From positions 806,001 through 870,000 of the forward strand of contig CAVWMN010000010.1 in NCBI GenBank assembly GCA_963756115.1: a stretch of 64,000 nt of DNA, in the 5' to 3' direction. This stretch comes from JTS-RE37 sp963756115 (GTDB lineage Bacteria > Bacteroidota > Bacteroidia > Flavobacteriales > Flavobacteriaceae). Each line of letters begins with the position of its first letter. Position 1 is the first letter of the stretch. Below, in pieces: positions 7,238 to 16,410 of the stretch. The notes below the pieces were generated by a model, which saw only the letters and a list, made by a program, of their open reading frames with translations, did no database searches and was not told where the DNA came from. The position numbers were made by a program, and so were the translations under genes.

Positions 7238-9884
7238 GCAAATGGAATTTTCCGACGGTATTTTTCTCAATGCCCATGAAATGATCCTGGCCTGTGAATA
7301 TGGCGTGCTCTTGTTCAATACGAAAACAAAAGTCTTTTCAAAAATCCCGGTATACGATGAAAATAACCGCGAAGTATTCATTACCCGGGTGGAAAATACA
7401 GGAATGGACCGGGCAGGGAATTACATGCTGACAAGCAAAACGGGAATCTTTTTTTATGATCCCGTTTCAAGGAGTTGCAAAAGAAAAACCGATACCAGCC
7501 CCGATCTTTCCGCTTTCAATGAATATGAGGTATTCAATGTAATACAGGACCGTTATGGATTTTACTGGCTGGCCACCAATAAAAAAGGATTGCTTCGGTT
7601 TGACCCCTCACTGAGAAAAATGCATGCGCTACCGTTACCCACACCCTTACAGAATGAATCCCTTCGGTTTGATGTAGTGATGCAGGATTCCCAAAACACC
7701 ATCTGGGCGGGCAGCTCCCATGGGCTGTTCAAAATTGATCCTGAATCATTGGCCTTAGAATATTTTTCTGCGGATAAAAGCCAGCCTGTATCCCTTAGCC
7801 ACTCGGAAATTAATGTAATTACAGAAGACAGGGACCATGCCATGTGGATTGGAACGGTAGGTGGGGGTATTAACAAAATTATCCCGCAGGTCAGTGGCTT
7901 TAAAAATGTAAGGCTCGTTAAAGAAAATCCGGGCAACACAACGGGTTCCTATTTCATGGGCTTACAACAGGTAGGCAATGATATCTGGTTTATCAATATC
8001 TGGGACCAGGTGGGCTACGTAAATTTACTTACGGGAACTATTTCTGTCTTTAGCAAACCGCAGCTTCCCGCCGCATATTCATGGTATAGCGAAGGGACCA
8101 TTATGAAAAACAAGGAAAATCATCCTGTGATGCTGAACGGTGAGAATATGTTTGAAGTCACCAAAACAGGAAGCGGGTACATTGCCATCAGAACAGAACC
8201 TGCACAGGGACTCCAGCTTATTTATAACCGAAAAAACAACCACAGCTGTTTTATGGTCAAAGCTGATGTACCCCAAACATTTTTCAGGAATGATACGCTA
8301 TACAGCAACCAGTTCTTTTATGATGCAGTCGAAGATGCCGCCGGCGATCTCTGGGTAGGTGGCAGTAAGGGACTTACGAAACTGGCTCAGGAGAATAACA
8401 CCATTCTCCAGTACCGGCATGATGACCAGAACAGCAGCAGCATTTCGTCTGACTATATTTATGCCCTGGAAACAGACCGGGATAATCAAACAATCTGGAT
8501 GGCTGCTTACCATGGCGGACTGTGTTCTTTCAATACAGCCACCGGTAATTTCAGGCATTATGGCAAAGAAGACGGACTGCAGGATAATATCGTGAATGCT
8601 TTGGAAAAGGATGATCATGGCAATCTTTGGTTCAGTACCAATACAGGCATATCAAGCTATGATGTCAGGCAGCAATTATTCCGCAACTATGGAAATGCTG
8701 ACGGGCTGCTTAATATTGAGTATAACCGGAGGGCTAGTTTTAAAAACAACGAAGGTTGGATTTTCTTTGGAGGAATTCATGGCATTGATTATTTTCATCC
8801 GGACAGTGTCCGCATACATAACAGGATCCCATCGCTGGCATTCACCAATTTCCGGATAGCGAACCGGGATTACATACCGCAGAAAACTGGATCAATACCT
8901 GTGATTGAACTAAGGCACAGTGACCACTATTTTTCAGTGGAGTTTGCAGCGCTCGATTTTAACGATCCGCAAAAAATTCAATACGCATACCGCTTTGATG
9001 ACATCGGAGAGTGGATTCATACAGGTACTCAACACAGTTTGTCGTTTACAGACCAGGCGCCGGGAGCGTACAAATTGCAAATTCGCTCCACTTCAGTGGC
9101 AGGAATATGGGCAGACAATGAAATAATGTGCCGGATTGTCGTTCATCCTTCCTGGTGGCAAACCATCCTGTTCCGATCGCTTGCCATTGGTTTTTTAATT
9201 GTCCTGGCGCTTTTGCTGATCCGGGGTTATTACCGGCGGAAACTGGAAAAGCAAAAAATTATACTGGAAAAAAAACAAGCTATTGAGAAAGAAAGAACCC
9301 GGATTGCCACAGATATGCATGACGACCTCGGAGCGGGCCTTTCGCGTATCAAATTCCTGAGCGAAACCATCGGCCTTAAAAAACAACACCAACAACCTAT
9401 AGATGAAGATATCCGTGGTATCAGCCACTACAGTCATGAAATGATAGACAAAATGGGAGAAATCGTATGGGCCCTCAATGAAAAAAATGATACACTCAGC
9501 GACCTGGTTGCCTACACCCGTGCTTATGCCGTGGACTATTTATCACAAAACGGGGTCCGGTGTATTGCGGAAACACCCGAAAATCTGCACGATAGCTTTG
9601 TAAGTGGAGAGTTCCGGCGAAATATTTATCTAACCGTAAAAGAAGCACTTCACAATGTGGTCAAACATGCAGATGCCTCCACTGTATACTTTACCGTTCA
9701 ACAAGAGCAATCACTTTCATTTCAGATCCAGGACGACGGATCAGGTTTTGATAAAAACAAAATCCGTCCGTTTAGCAGTGGACTGATAAATATGGAGCAG
9801 CGAATTAAGGAAATTGGTGGCGAATTTAGGATTTGGCAGTCAGCAGGCACCCTGATAAAATTCACCGTGCCGCTTCCTGGGTAA
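7185..9884 (+). CDS. Main part of the beta-propeller sensor histidine kinase (NarL-family partner)
   Basis: Rest of the frameshifted gene at 6869; true coding in this frame starts near 7227. About 550 residues of Reg_prop blades (WLATNKKGLLRFD, WAGSSHGLFKID, WIGTVGGGINKI, WFSTNTGISSYD), then a Y_Y_Y domain (about 570-650), one membrane helix (about 660-680), a coiled coil, a HisKA_3 domain with the phospho-acceptor in DMHDDLGAGLSRI, and a HATPase domain (VKEALHNVVKHA, DDGSGFD, GLINMEQRI). The joined protein would be about 1000 residues. The periplasmic propeller presumably senses a ligand and signals to the LuxR-type regulator 48 bp downstream. A full-length product needs the frame change near 7230 to be an error or bypassed. 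Confidence 0.85.
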   Translation: MNLTLKTFRTPDMTYPDKQMEFSDGIFLNAHEMILACEYGVLLFNTKTKVFSKIPVYDENNREVFITRVENTGMDRAGNYMLTSKTGIFFYDPVSRSCKRKTDTSPDLSAFNEYEVFNVIQDRYGFYWLATNKKGLLRFDPSLRKMHALPLPTPLQNESLRFDVVMQDSQNTIWAGSSHGLFKIDPESLALEYFSADKSQPVSLSHSEINVITEDRDHAMWIGTVGGGINKIIPQVSGFKNVRLVKENPGNTTGSYFMGLQQVGNDIWFINIWDQVGYVNLLTGTISVFSKPQLPAAYSWYSEGTIMKNKENHPVMLNGENMFEVTKTGSGYIAIRTEPAQGLQLIYNRKNNHSCFMVKADVPQTFFRNDTLYSNQFFYDAVEDAAGDLWVGGSKGLTKLAQENNTILQYRHDDQNSSSISSDYIYALETDRDNQTIWMAAYHGGLCSFNTATGNFRHYGKEDGLQDNIVNALEKDDHGNLWFSTNTGISSYDVRQQLFRNYGNADGLLNIEYNRRASFKNNEGWIFFGGIHGIDYFHPDSVRIHNRIPSLAFTNFRIANRDYIPQKTGSIPVIELRHSDHYFSVEFAALDFNDPQKIQYAYRFDDIGEWIHTGTQHSLSFTDQAPGAYKLQIRSTSVAGIWADNEIMCRIVVHPSWWQTILFRSLAIGFLIVLALLLIRGYYRRKLEKQKIILEKKQAIEKERTRIATDMHDDLGAGLSRIKFLSETIGLKKQHQQPIDEDIRGISHYSHEMIDKMGEIVWALNEKNDTLSDLVAYTRAYAVDYLSQNGVRCIAETPENLHDSFVSGEFRRNIYLTVKEALHNVVKHADASTVYFTVQQEQSLSFQIQDDGSGFDKNKIRPFSSGLINMEQRIKEIGGEFRIWQSAGTLIKFTVPLPG

Positions 9885-9898
9885 CTATTGTTCTATTG
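9881..9898 (+). promoter_or_regulatory. 18-bp motif copy 1, upstream of the response regulator
   Basis: GTAACTATTGTTCTATTG, shared with 10621 and 13126 as (G/C)TAAC(A/T)(A/T)TTGTTCTATTG. It ends 34 bp before the ATG of the regulator and starts at the last base of the kinase coding region's end. Its inner TTG (9888-9890) lies 16 bp before TCTATTTG, a possible -7 box. Confidence 0.5.
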
Positions 9899-9932
9899 AA
9901 TTCAATTCTATTTGTGCATACATTTAAACCGT

Positions 9933-10568
9933 ATGAGCATCACATTATCCATAGTAGAGGACCTGGATGAAGTACGGGAAGGGCTTAAAAATTTTATTGC
10001 CTTGAACCCGGAATTCAGGATACTCGATACCTATAAAACAGCGGAGGACGCCGCCAGGGAAATACCGGTGGACAAGCCCCAACTTGTGATCATGGACATC
10101 GGCCTTCCCGGCATGAGCGGCATTGAATGCATTAGGGAACTAAAAAACAAAGTGCCCCATACGCAGTTTATGATTTTTACTGTGTACGAAAACGATGAAA
10201 AAGTCTTTGATGCCCTCAAAGCAGGGGCATCGGGCTACTTATTAAAAAATACGGGCTTGCCGCAAATGATAGAGGCGCTAAAGGACCTGCATGCCGGCGG
10301 AAGCCCTATGAGTCCCAATATCGCTCGGAAGCTGGTCCGGGTTTTCCGGGAACAGGAAAATAATCTGCAAATGATAACTACGCTAAGCAAGAGGGAAAAT
10401 GAAATCCTTCAACTGCTGTCCAAAGGATTGTTATATAAAGAAATTGCCGACAAACTTTCCATTGCCACCGGCACGGTACGCCAGCACATCCATAAAATAT
10501 ATGAAAAGCTCCATGTACAGAACAGGACGGAAGCCCTTAACAGGGCCTATGGCAAAAAAAGAATATAA
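9933..10568 (+). CDS. NarL/LuxR-family response regulator
   Basis: 211 residues from the ATG at 9933 (an in-frame TTG 21 bp upstream is less likely). Receiver domain (about 3-120) with phospho-acceptor Asp55 in LVIMDIGLPGMSG and the conserved Lys in SGYLLKNTG; LuxR-type helix-turn-helix (about 148-205) with LSKRENEILQLLSKGL and ATGTVRQHIHKIYEKL. It pairs with the HisKA_3 propeller kinase just upstream. The same 18-bp motif precedes this gene and the 10682 and 13187 units, so it may regulate itself and those secreted-protein genes (inference). Confidence 0.93.
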   Translation: MSITLSIVEDLDEVREGLKNFIALNPEFRILDTYKTAEDAAREIPVDKPQLVIMDIGLPGMSGIECIRELKNKVPHTQFMIFTVYENDEKVFDALKAGASGYLLKNTGLPQMIEALKDLHAGGSPMSPNIARKLVRVFREQENNLQMITTLSKRENEILQLLSKGLLYKEIADKLSIATGTVRQHIHKIYEKLHVQNRTEALNRAYGKKRI

Positions 10569-10620
10569 TTTATCCAATGACCTATCCTACTCCTCACCTA
10601 ATTTACAGACCTTTCATTTC

Positions 10621-10638
10621 CTAACTTTTGTTCTATTG
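10621..10638 (+). promoter_or_regulatory. 18-bp motif copy 2
   Basis: CTAACTTTTGTTCTATTG, 43 bp before the ATG at 10682. The inner TTG (10628-10630) followed after 17 bp by TTTATTTG (10648-10655) fits a flavobacterial promoter. Confidence 0.55.
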
Positions 10639-10681
10639 ACGCCGATATTTATTTGGGATAAATTGCGTATAAATTACGGGT

Positions 10682-11605
10682 ATGAAACCGCCTTTATTTA
10701 TGGTATGGGTAATTGCTGTCAGCATTGTGTGTCCGGCACAAACAGCAAAATCTCAGGCTGACACCCATATAGCGGATGATTATGAATTCAGTATGCCGGA
10801 CAAATGGCAGCTGCAGCAATACAAGGAATACCTGTTCATTCAAAACCTCGAATCGGGCTGTGAGATACGGATCCTGCAGCCGCAGCCGTCTTCCGGTGAT
10901 TTGGAGAAAGACGCCCTGGCTGTTTTTGATATGATGTATGCCGGATGGCAATTTCAAAAAACCGGCGAACAGCAATATGTATTGTCAAAAGGGTTTTTGC
11001 CTAAAGGGCTGGAATACTGCATGATGGAAGCGCCTATGAGCATAACCGGTGCAGACGGCCGCTACAACCTGGAAGACGGCACAGCGCTCGTGGTAAAAGC
11101 AGGGAACCAGGCAGTGATCATTGCCGTGCGCCATACGAGCCTGCCTGCCCATATCGATTGCCTGCGTAACTATGAAACCTGGCGTAGGTTTTTCAACAGT
11201 TTTACGGTTAAGAATGCGGCAATTCCAACCAATACGTCAGAAGATGTTCCTCAAAGGATCATAGGCGTATGGTCGCAGACGGAGAGCGGTGCTTCTTCGG
11301 AATATGTTTTTGCGGCCAACGGCAATTACGCTTTTGCAGGTGCCGTGGGAGCTTCCTATACCAGCACCGATACCTACTATGATTACCTCCATATTAAAAC
11401 CTATGCCTTTGACGGGGATGGCAGTTATGTTATTTCCGGGAACCAACTGACCCTGAAAAAGCGAGGTGGCACTTCACCGGAGCAGGCGAACTTCCGTTTT
11501 GCTCAGGTTAACCATGGCGGAAAGGGGTGGAAAGACCGGTTGTACCTGCTTACGAACGATACATTTGGTACTAACGAGACATGTTATGATAAAAGGAGTT
11601 TTTAG
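10682..11605 (+). CDS. Secreted hypothetical protein
   Basis: 307 residues with an N-terminal signal peptide (MKPPLFMVWVIAVSIVCPAQ). The first half (about 30-180) is an alpha/beta region starting YEFSMPDKWQLQQYKEYLFIQ. The second half (about 195-305) begins RIIGVWSQTESGASSEYVFAANGNYAF and looks like a small lipocalin-like beta-barrel domain, with a repeated YxF/GxY pattern. No catalytic motif is evident. It opens a unit preceded by motif copy 2 and is followed by the ZU5-like gene after 30 bp. Function unknown; exported location is fairly sure. Confidence 0.75.
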   Translation: MKPPLFMVWVIAVSIVCPAQTAKSQADTHIADDYEFSMPDKWQLQQYKEYLFIQNLESGCEIRILQPQPSSGDLEKDALAVFDMMYAGWQFQKTGEQQYVLSKGFLPKGLEYCMMEAPMSITGADGRYNLEDGTALVVKAGNQAVIIAVRHTSLPAHIDCLRNYETWRRFFNSFTVKNAAIPTNTSEDVPQRIIGVWSQTESGASSEYVFAANGNYAFAGAVGASYTSTDTYYDYLHIKTYAFDGDGSYVISGNQLTLKKRGGTSPEQANFRFAQVNHGGKGWKDRLYLLTNDTFGTNETCYDKRSF

Positions 11606-11635
11606 AAAATTAATGGATCTTATAACTGCACGCTA

Positions 11636-12202
11636 ATGAGAAAGACGCTACTGTTTTGGGCATTGATGGTGTCTCTGATAACCACAGCACAAACCGATAC
11701 CATTGGAATACAATCTGACTCACTGCAAATGCAAATAGACTCATTGGAGATACTGGCAATTCAACTGCCTGATTCCACTGCCTTCGGTACTCCAGCAGGA
11801 AAACTGGTGAGCAAGGAAATTGGCCCGGCAGGGGGAACCATAACTTCAGCTGACGGCAAGTTAGACCTGATTTTTCCGGCAGATGCATTGACCCAAACAA
11901 CTGCGATTCAGATTCAACCGGTCACTACCGTTATTCCAAACGGGAACAAAGCCTATCAATTTGAACCTTCCGGTATTCGTTTTAGTAAACCCGTACAACT
12001 AAGCTATCATTATACGGATGAAGAAGCGGCAACATGCCCGCCGGAATTTAAGTTCATGGCGTTGCAGGATCACAGTGGAAGATGGGAGTACCTGGCCTAT
12101 GAGGATTGGGACGGTACAACAAATACTTTAAAAGGGGCTATATCCCATTTTTCAACCTTCGTGGATGGCAATGAAGTTGTGTTGAACCCCACTGTGGTAT
12201 GA
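11636..12202 (+). CDS. Secreted ZU5-like domain protein, N-terminal part of a probably split gene
   Basis: 188 residues: signal peptide (MRKTLLFWALMVSLITTAQ), a linker of about 45 residues, then a ZU5-like beta domain (about 60-180) with GPAGGTITSADGKLDLIFPADAL, YQFEPSGIRFSKPVQLSYHY and AISHFSTFVDG. In related bacterial surface proteins this ISHFS segment is followed by Ig-like domains. The stop TGA overlaps the next start as ATGA, and the next frame continues such an Ig-like region without its own signal peptide, so 11636-13086 is probably one gene with one base missing near 12200, or a coupled or slipped pair. Confidence 0.75.
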   Translation: MRKTLLFWALMVSLITTAQTDTIGIQSDSLQMQIDSLEILAIQLPDSTAFGTPAGKLVSKEIGPAGGTITSADGKLDLIFPADALTQTTAIQIQPVTTVIPNGNKAYQFEPSGIRFSKPVQLSYHYTDEEAATCPPEFKFMALQDHSGRWEYLAYEDWDGTTNTLKGAISHFSTFVDGNEVVLNPTVV

Positions 12203-13086
12203 TGCGGGTAGGAAAAACCGAAATCCTTCGCCTAAACATTGCTCAGGTGCCTTCTACCGGGCCACGCTCGCCGGGTGAAGATGAACTACCTGCCCTTCCG
12301 ATACCATTTCAGAGGGGTAACAGGGAGGCATTCTGGAAGGTGAATGACAATACCGGAGGAAGCCAAAAATATGGAACGATCTTAAAGATGCCGGGGCAGC
12401 ATATAAGCGCTACTTATAAGGCGCCTGCCATACTGACCGCAGATACTATTACTGTGAAACTGGAACTTAATGATGTTTTCATCGATGAGATAAGGCAACG
12501 AATGGGCAAGAGAGGCTTTATTATTACGCCTCGGAAAAGGACATCGAATGTGGCCACTTTCAGCTGCAAGGTGCATATATACGAGGAATATACCGTAACG
12601 GTAAATATGAATTGGCTGGAGGGTGACGATATTCACATGAGCGATCGTTCCACTTTTCGATTGAGGGTGGGAATTGAAGATCGTGTCAGTATATCCGACA
12701 TCAGTAACCAGATGGCCATGGTAACCATAAAGGAGAATAAATGCAGGGCTATATATCGAAATAAAGAAACCTGCGTTGGATTGATCAACGTGGCTGGACT
12801 CAAAACGTCCAATATTACACCCAGGCCGGATGGCCGTGTACTGGTCGATGTATTTTTCAGCCCGGCACCCCTGGAGTTTCCTGTCATAGAATTTCCTCCC
12901 TGTGGTAATAACAAGGCTTCTAATATCACACCGCGAGTGGCTTTCCCGATGGCTTTTCCGAATTGGCTTCATTTTGAGGCAAAAAATGAAAAACAGGTTC
13001 TAAGCCTTGGAAAAAGTGCAGGAGCTGGGGTAACCACTCATGATAAGGAAGATATAACTGCAACTATCGAACCTTTGCCTAAATGA
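12199..13086 (+). CDS. Continuation of the ZU5-like secreted protein (Ig-like region)
   Basis: 295 residues in the -1 frame relative to 11636. There is no signal peptide although the content looks extracellular: PGQHISATYKAPAILTADTITVKLELN is typical of an Ig-like (Big) domain linker, followed by beta-rich sequence up to residue 250. The ATG overlaps the previous stop (ATGA). Alone it would be a cytosolic orphan, so the simplest reading is that it belongs to the same exported protein. Function unknown; it may act as an adhesin or scaffold at the cell surface (inference). Confidence 0.65.
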   Translation: MMRVGKTEILRLNIAQVPSTGPRSPGEDELPALPIPFQRGNREAFWKVNDNTGGSQKYGTILKMPGQHISATYKAPAILTADTITVKLELNDVFIDEIRQRMGKRGFIITPRKRTSNVATFSCKVHIYEEYTVTVNMNWLEGDDIHMSDRSTFRLRVGIEDRVSISDISNQMAMVTIKENKCRAIYRNKETCVGLINVAGLKTSNITPRPDGRVLVDVFFSPAPLEFPVIEFPPCGNNKASNITPRVAFPMAFPNWLHFEAKNEKQVLSLGKSAGAGVTTHDKEDITATIEPLPK

Positions 13087-13125
13087 TAGCGGCCAGTAAT
13101 ATTTCCCGCTGCCGTACGCCATGCC

Positions 13126-13143
13126 CTAACATTTGTTCTATTG
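13126..13143 (+). promoter_or_regulatory. 18-bp motif copy 3
   Basis: CTAACATTTGTTCTATTG, 43 bp before the ATG at 13187, the same spacing as copy 2. No convincing TAnnTTTG follows, so the shared element is more than a promoter box. Confidence 0.5.
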
Positions 13144-13186
13144 CTTTGGGTTCCCGGAGATGCGAACTTAGCTAAAAATAAGCGTC

Positions 13187-13852
13187 ATGAAACACTACAC
13201 CCTATTAACTCTGTTGCTTGTCCTTAGCTTTAACCTCTATGCCCAGATAGGCATTAAGGGAGGCCTCAACTATGCCAATATTACCAAGGCTTCTTCCATT
13301 AACAACAGCAGCCGCAGCGGCTTTCACGCCGGGATATTCCTGGATCCTCAGTCGAATGGTATCCTTGGTTCCCGAACCGAACTGATCTATTCCAGGCAGG
13401 GGTACGATTATAAAACAAACTCCAATACCGGCAATGTAAACCTGGACTACCTTTTGCTGCCGCAGTATATGTCCATCAACATCACCAAATACGTTTCCCT
13501 TCACCTCGGCGGGCAGATCGCATACCTGCTCAATGCCAAAGTAGACAGTACCAGTGCGGGCAGCAATGGTGCCTATAACAATAAGATACTTGACCTGTTT
13601 AACCGTTTTGACTATGGTTATGGAGGTGGTGTGGAGATACATCCTGTGGGTGGACTATCCCTTGGGGCGCGGGTGAACATCAGCCTGGGCAATTTGTACA
13701 AAGAACCTGCAGCTGATCCTTCAGGTACGCCTGCGGATTTTATCCCGAGGGTGGATGTAAAGAACAATGTCTTCCAGGTATATGCCGCGTGGACGTTTGG
13801 GAAAGGATCATCCGCATCGAAAAAGAATAAAAATGAACCTGAAAACCAGTAA
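13187..13852 (+). CDS. Outer-membrane beta-barrel protein (PorT-like)
   Basis: 221 residues: signal peptide (MKHYTLLTLLLVLSFNLYAQ) followed by IGIKGGLNYANI, the usual first strand of the Bacteroidota PorT-like/OMP_b-brl_2 barrel. Alternating strands continue (GFHAGIFLDP, TELIYSRQGYDY, LDYLLLPQYMSINIT, VSLHLGGQIAYLLNAK) to a final strand VFQVYAAWTFG. About eight strands are expected. The C-terminus is a short charged tail. It leads a two-gene unit with the secreted protein 2 bp downstream. Substrate unknown; location in the outer membrane is likely. Confidence 0.85.
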   Translation: MKHYTLLTLLLVLSFNLYAQIGIKGGLNYANITKASSINNSSRSGFHAGIFLDPQSNGILGSRTELIYSRQGYDYKTNSNTGNVNLDYLLLPQYMSINITKYVSLHLGGQIAYLLNAKVDSTSAGSNGAYNNKILDLFNRFDYGYGGGVEIHPVGGLSLGARVNISLGNLYKEPAADPSGTPADFIPRVDVKNNVFQVYAAWTFGKGSSASKKNKNEPENQ

Positions 13853-13854
13853 TC

Positions 13855-14493
13855 ATGAAAAAATTAGTTGTTCTGCTGATCCCTGTGTTTATGGGGTCTG
13901 CCCTCCAGGCGCAAACCTATCCCGATCCTGAATTCAGCAATGAATTGTATTTCCTCCAAAAAGGTGACAGCGCATCCGTGGTACGCCTGGAAAAAAGCGC
14001 TTCCCAAATGGAGTATAAATCAAAAGCCGCCGGGTTTGGGGGTGCAGAAAATGGCTATGAAATCGAGGGGGAAAGATCCCCGGTCCGCTTATCTTCCGTG
14101 GCGGAACTCTCCTTTGTATTTTCAACCGGAGCCGCGACGGCCAATTCAGCCGTAACGGATTCCCTGATGTTGGCAAATGGCATGGACCCATCCATGATGT
14201 CAGACATGTCCGGCATGGGCGGGATCTCGGACCCTGCAACTGCCTTTACCCTCTATAAGGCCGATCCTGTTAAAGGGGTTCGAAAAATATACCTGATGAA
14301 AATTAAAGGTGCCTTCTCTATAGGGAATAAAACGCAATCGAGCGACAAATTTACTTTTGGGGTCCGCAAGATCCGTCCAGGGTACTGGGAACTCGTACTT
14401 GACAAAACACTTCCTGAAGGCGAATACGCCTTTTCACTGATGGGAGCAAGCTATGACGGCAGCACAACGCTATTCGCGTTTGGTGTGGATTGA
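13855..14493 (+). CDS. Secreted hypothetical protein paired with an outer-membrane barrel
   Basis: 212 residues with signal peptide (MKKLVVLLIPVFMGSALQAQ). A methionine-rich segment (about 100-125: GMDPSMMSDMSGMGG) separates two beta-rich parts; the last strand region (YWELVLDKTLPEGEYAFSLMG) resembles small domains of surface proteins. It starts 2 bp after the barrel gene, so translation is probably coupled. The Met cluster could bind copper, but nothing else in the locus supports that. Function unknown. Confidence 0.75.
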   Translation: MKKLVVLLIPVFMGSALQAQTYPDPEFSNELYFLQKGDSASVVRLEKSASQMEYKSKAAGFGGAENGYEIEGERSPVRLSSVAELSFVFSTGAATANSAVTDSLMLANGMDPSMMSDMSGMGGISDPATAFTLYKADPVKGVRKIYLMKIKGAFSIGNKTQSSDKFTFGVRKIRPGYWELVLDKTLPEGEYAFSLMGASYDGSTTLFAFGVD

Positions 14494-14812
14494 GCTGGCG
14501 GTATTAATGAAAATTCATAACCCTCGCACTTTATTTTTGATATTCCAGAGCTGCTAAATCTGCTGCCCCTAGTTTCTTTACCTTCCTTCATATGATATGG
14601 ATTCTCCGGGTGAAGAAATGACTTATTCAGGTGGAAGCCCAAACAGAATGAAGGCGGCACAAATTTCCAGAACGCATTAACCTAAGCAAAATGGGTAACT
14701 TCCTGATATACCACAATTCAACCTACCTACATAAAAAATGGATCCAAAGCCTAAGCCCAAGATCCATTATGGGATATTAATGCAGGATATCCCGGTTTTA
14801 TTCAGATCAGTA
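14494..14812. other. Intergenic region between convergent genes
   Basis: About 320 bp with no credible coding frame and no clear terminator hairpin; nothing further recognised. Confidence 0.5.
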
Positions 14813-15124
14813 TCAGATCAGTAAAAGAATCAGTAAAATAACAATCACCGCCCCGGCAGAAATATAGATCCCATAGCCTGCCGCCTTTACGGCCGATTTA
14901 AGTGTCCTTACTTCCTCCCGAAGGGCTTTCCGTTCGCTTCGGTTCATGTCGGATCGGTCCAGCTCCTTGATCTCTTCCAGACGGTTTATCATCACCCGGA
15001 CCTCCTTAGGGACATCCTCCGGGATAGTTTTGGATACCGGGGAATTTTCAGCAGCCTGCAAAGTAGTTGGTATTGCGCTTAATGTGAAAGCCATGAACAT
15101 CGCATAAAAGACTGATTTTTTCAT
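14813..15124 (-). CDS. Small exported membrane protein with a coiled coil
   Basis: 103 residues from the ATG at 15124; a much longer upstream extension in frame is Lys- and Phe-rich and unlikely. Signal peptide (MKKSVFYAMFMAFTLSAIPTT), then a charged helix (about 42-80: VRVMINRLEEIKELDRSDMN, then SERKALREEVRTLKSA) likely to form a coiled coil, and a C-terminal membrane helix (GAVIVILLILLLI). Homologues with this layout are common in Bacteroidota and uncharacterised. It may be an envelope stress or anchoring protein (inference). Confidence 0.75.
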   Translation of the reverse strand: MKKSVFYAMFMAFTLSAIPTTLQAAENSPVSKTIPEDVPKEVRVMINRLEEIKELDRSDMNRSERKALREEVRTLKSAVKAAGYGIYISAGAVIVILLILLLI

Positions 15125-15387
15125 TTTGTTCCTATTTTTTAAAGTTTGTATGCCTAAATATCTGCATAAAACGAGATCGCCGTGGGTCTTATCCAACATT
15201 AAATTAGCAATATTAAACAGGAAAAACTGAAGTATCCACTTGATAATGAGGGAGTATTCTTTCTTCTGAGCGAAAAGCCATACAAAAAATCCCAAAGGAT
15301 CCCCAATTAAAAAAAATATGAAAATCCGGGTGTTCTTGCTACTTTTCTTTATCTTCAATCCATTCCCAAAACATAAAACACAACTTC

Positions 15388-16371
15388 ATGTCCAAATACA
15401 ATGTTGCCGTCCTGGGTCCCATCCCCAGGGACCATATAACCACCCACTATGGGGAAGTCATTGAAAAGTACGGCTGTGCTACCCACACCGCCATCGGTCT
15501 CGGAAAATTGCTTGGAGAAGATGGTACCGTCCACCTGGTTTCGCATGTCCGAAAAATAGATGAACAGGCCATAAAAGAGATCCTCTCCCCCTACAAGAAT
15601 ATTAACCTCACCCATATTTCTTCAAAAGCGGACCAGGGCGATGTGATCCAGCTGAAATTTGTAGATCAGAATAACCGGCTGGAAAAGCAGACCGGATTTA
15701 TGAACCCCATCATCCCCGCGGACCTTACCCCGCTGTTGCATTGCGATATCTTTGTTTGTGTGCCCATTACGGATTATGAAGTCCCCCTGGAAACTTTAAA
15801 ATACATCAAAGCCAATAGCCAGGGAACCATTATATTCGATGCCCATGGTCCTACTAATACCGCAACCATATTGGGAGACCGGCTGATCAAATTCTGGATA
15901 GACCGCGACATGTGGCTGCCCTATATCGATGTCCTGAAGATGAATCTGGAGGAATCCAAATGCTGCTGGTTTGAAAAGGAATACCAGCCCGAAGACATGA
16001 AAGGCTTTGACGAAGCAAGTACTACCCATTTGCCACAATTGGCCGAACACGTTTTAAAATATGGGATCAAATGCCTTATTGTTACCCTCGATGAAAAAGG
16101 GAGTGCTGTATTTTTTAAGGAGGATGGTAAAGTCCGGCACGAAATTGTCAAATCGATCTGGGTGGAAAATGTTGTGGATACCACCGGTTGCGGGGATTCT
16201 TTCGCAGGGGGCTTGGGATATGGCCTCCTGGAGGACCATCAAAACTATATCAGGGCTGCCAAATATGCCAATTCCCTTGGGGCCCAGCGAACCCAGGGCC
16301 GTACCTTTGACGTTTTTAAATCCCGAGCCGAAACCGACCGCATGATACGTGATACATACGGGAGCATCTAA
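15388..16371 (+). CDS. PfkB-family carbohydrate kinase
   Basis: 327 residues. Ribokinase-like fold with the PfkB signature DTTGCGDSFAGG (264-275), in which Asp270 is the expected catalytic base and the glycines form the anion hole. The N-terminus (YNVAVLGPIPRDHI) carries the sugar-binding start; the middle has FDAHGPTN and KMNLEESK. It phosphorylates a sugar or nucleoside with ATP in the cytosol; the substrate cannot be read from the sequence. It stands alone, divergent from the small membrane protein and convergent with the hydroxyproline operon. Confidence 0.88.
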   Translation: MSKYNVAVLGPIPRDHITTHYGEVIEKYGCATHTAIGLGKLLGEDGTVHLVSHVRKIDEQAIKEILSPYKNINLTHISSKADQGDVIQLKFVDQNNRLEKQTGFMNPIIPADLTPLLHCDIFVCVPITDYEVPLETLKYIKANSQGTIIFDAHGPTNTATILGDRLIKFWIDRDMWLPYIDVLKMNLEESKCCWFEKEYQPEDMKGFDEASTTHLPQLAEHVLKYGIKCLIVTLDEKGSAVFFKEDGKVRHEIVKSIWVENVVDTTGCGDSFAGGLGYGLLEDHQNYIRAAKYANSLGAQRTQGRTFDVFKSRAETDRMIRDTYGSI

Positions 16372-16410
16372 AAGGCAGTGCCCTCCCCTATTCTTATTCA
16401 CACCCGAACC

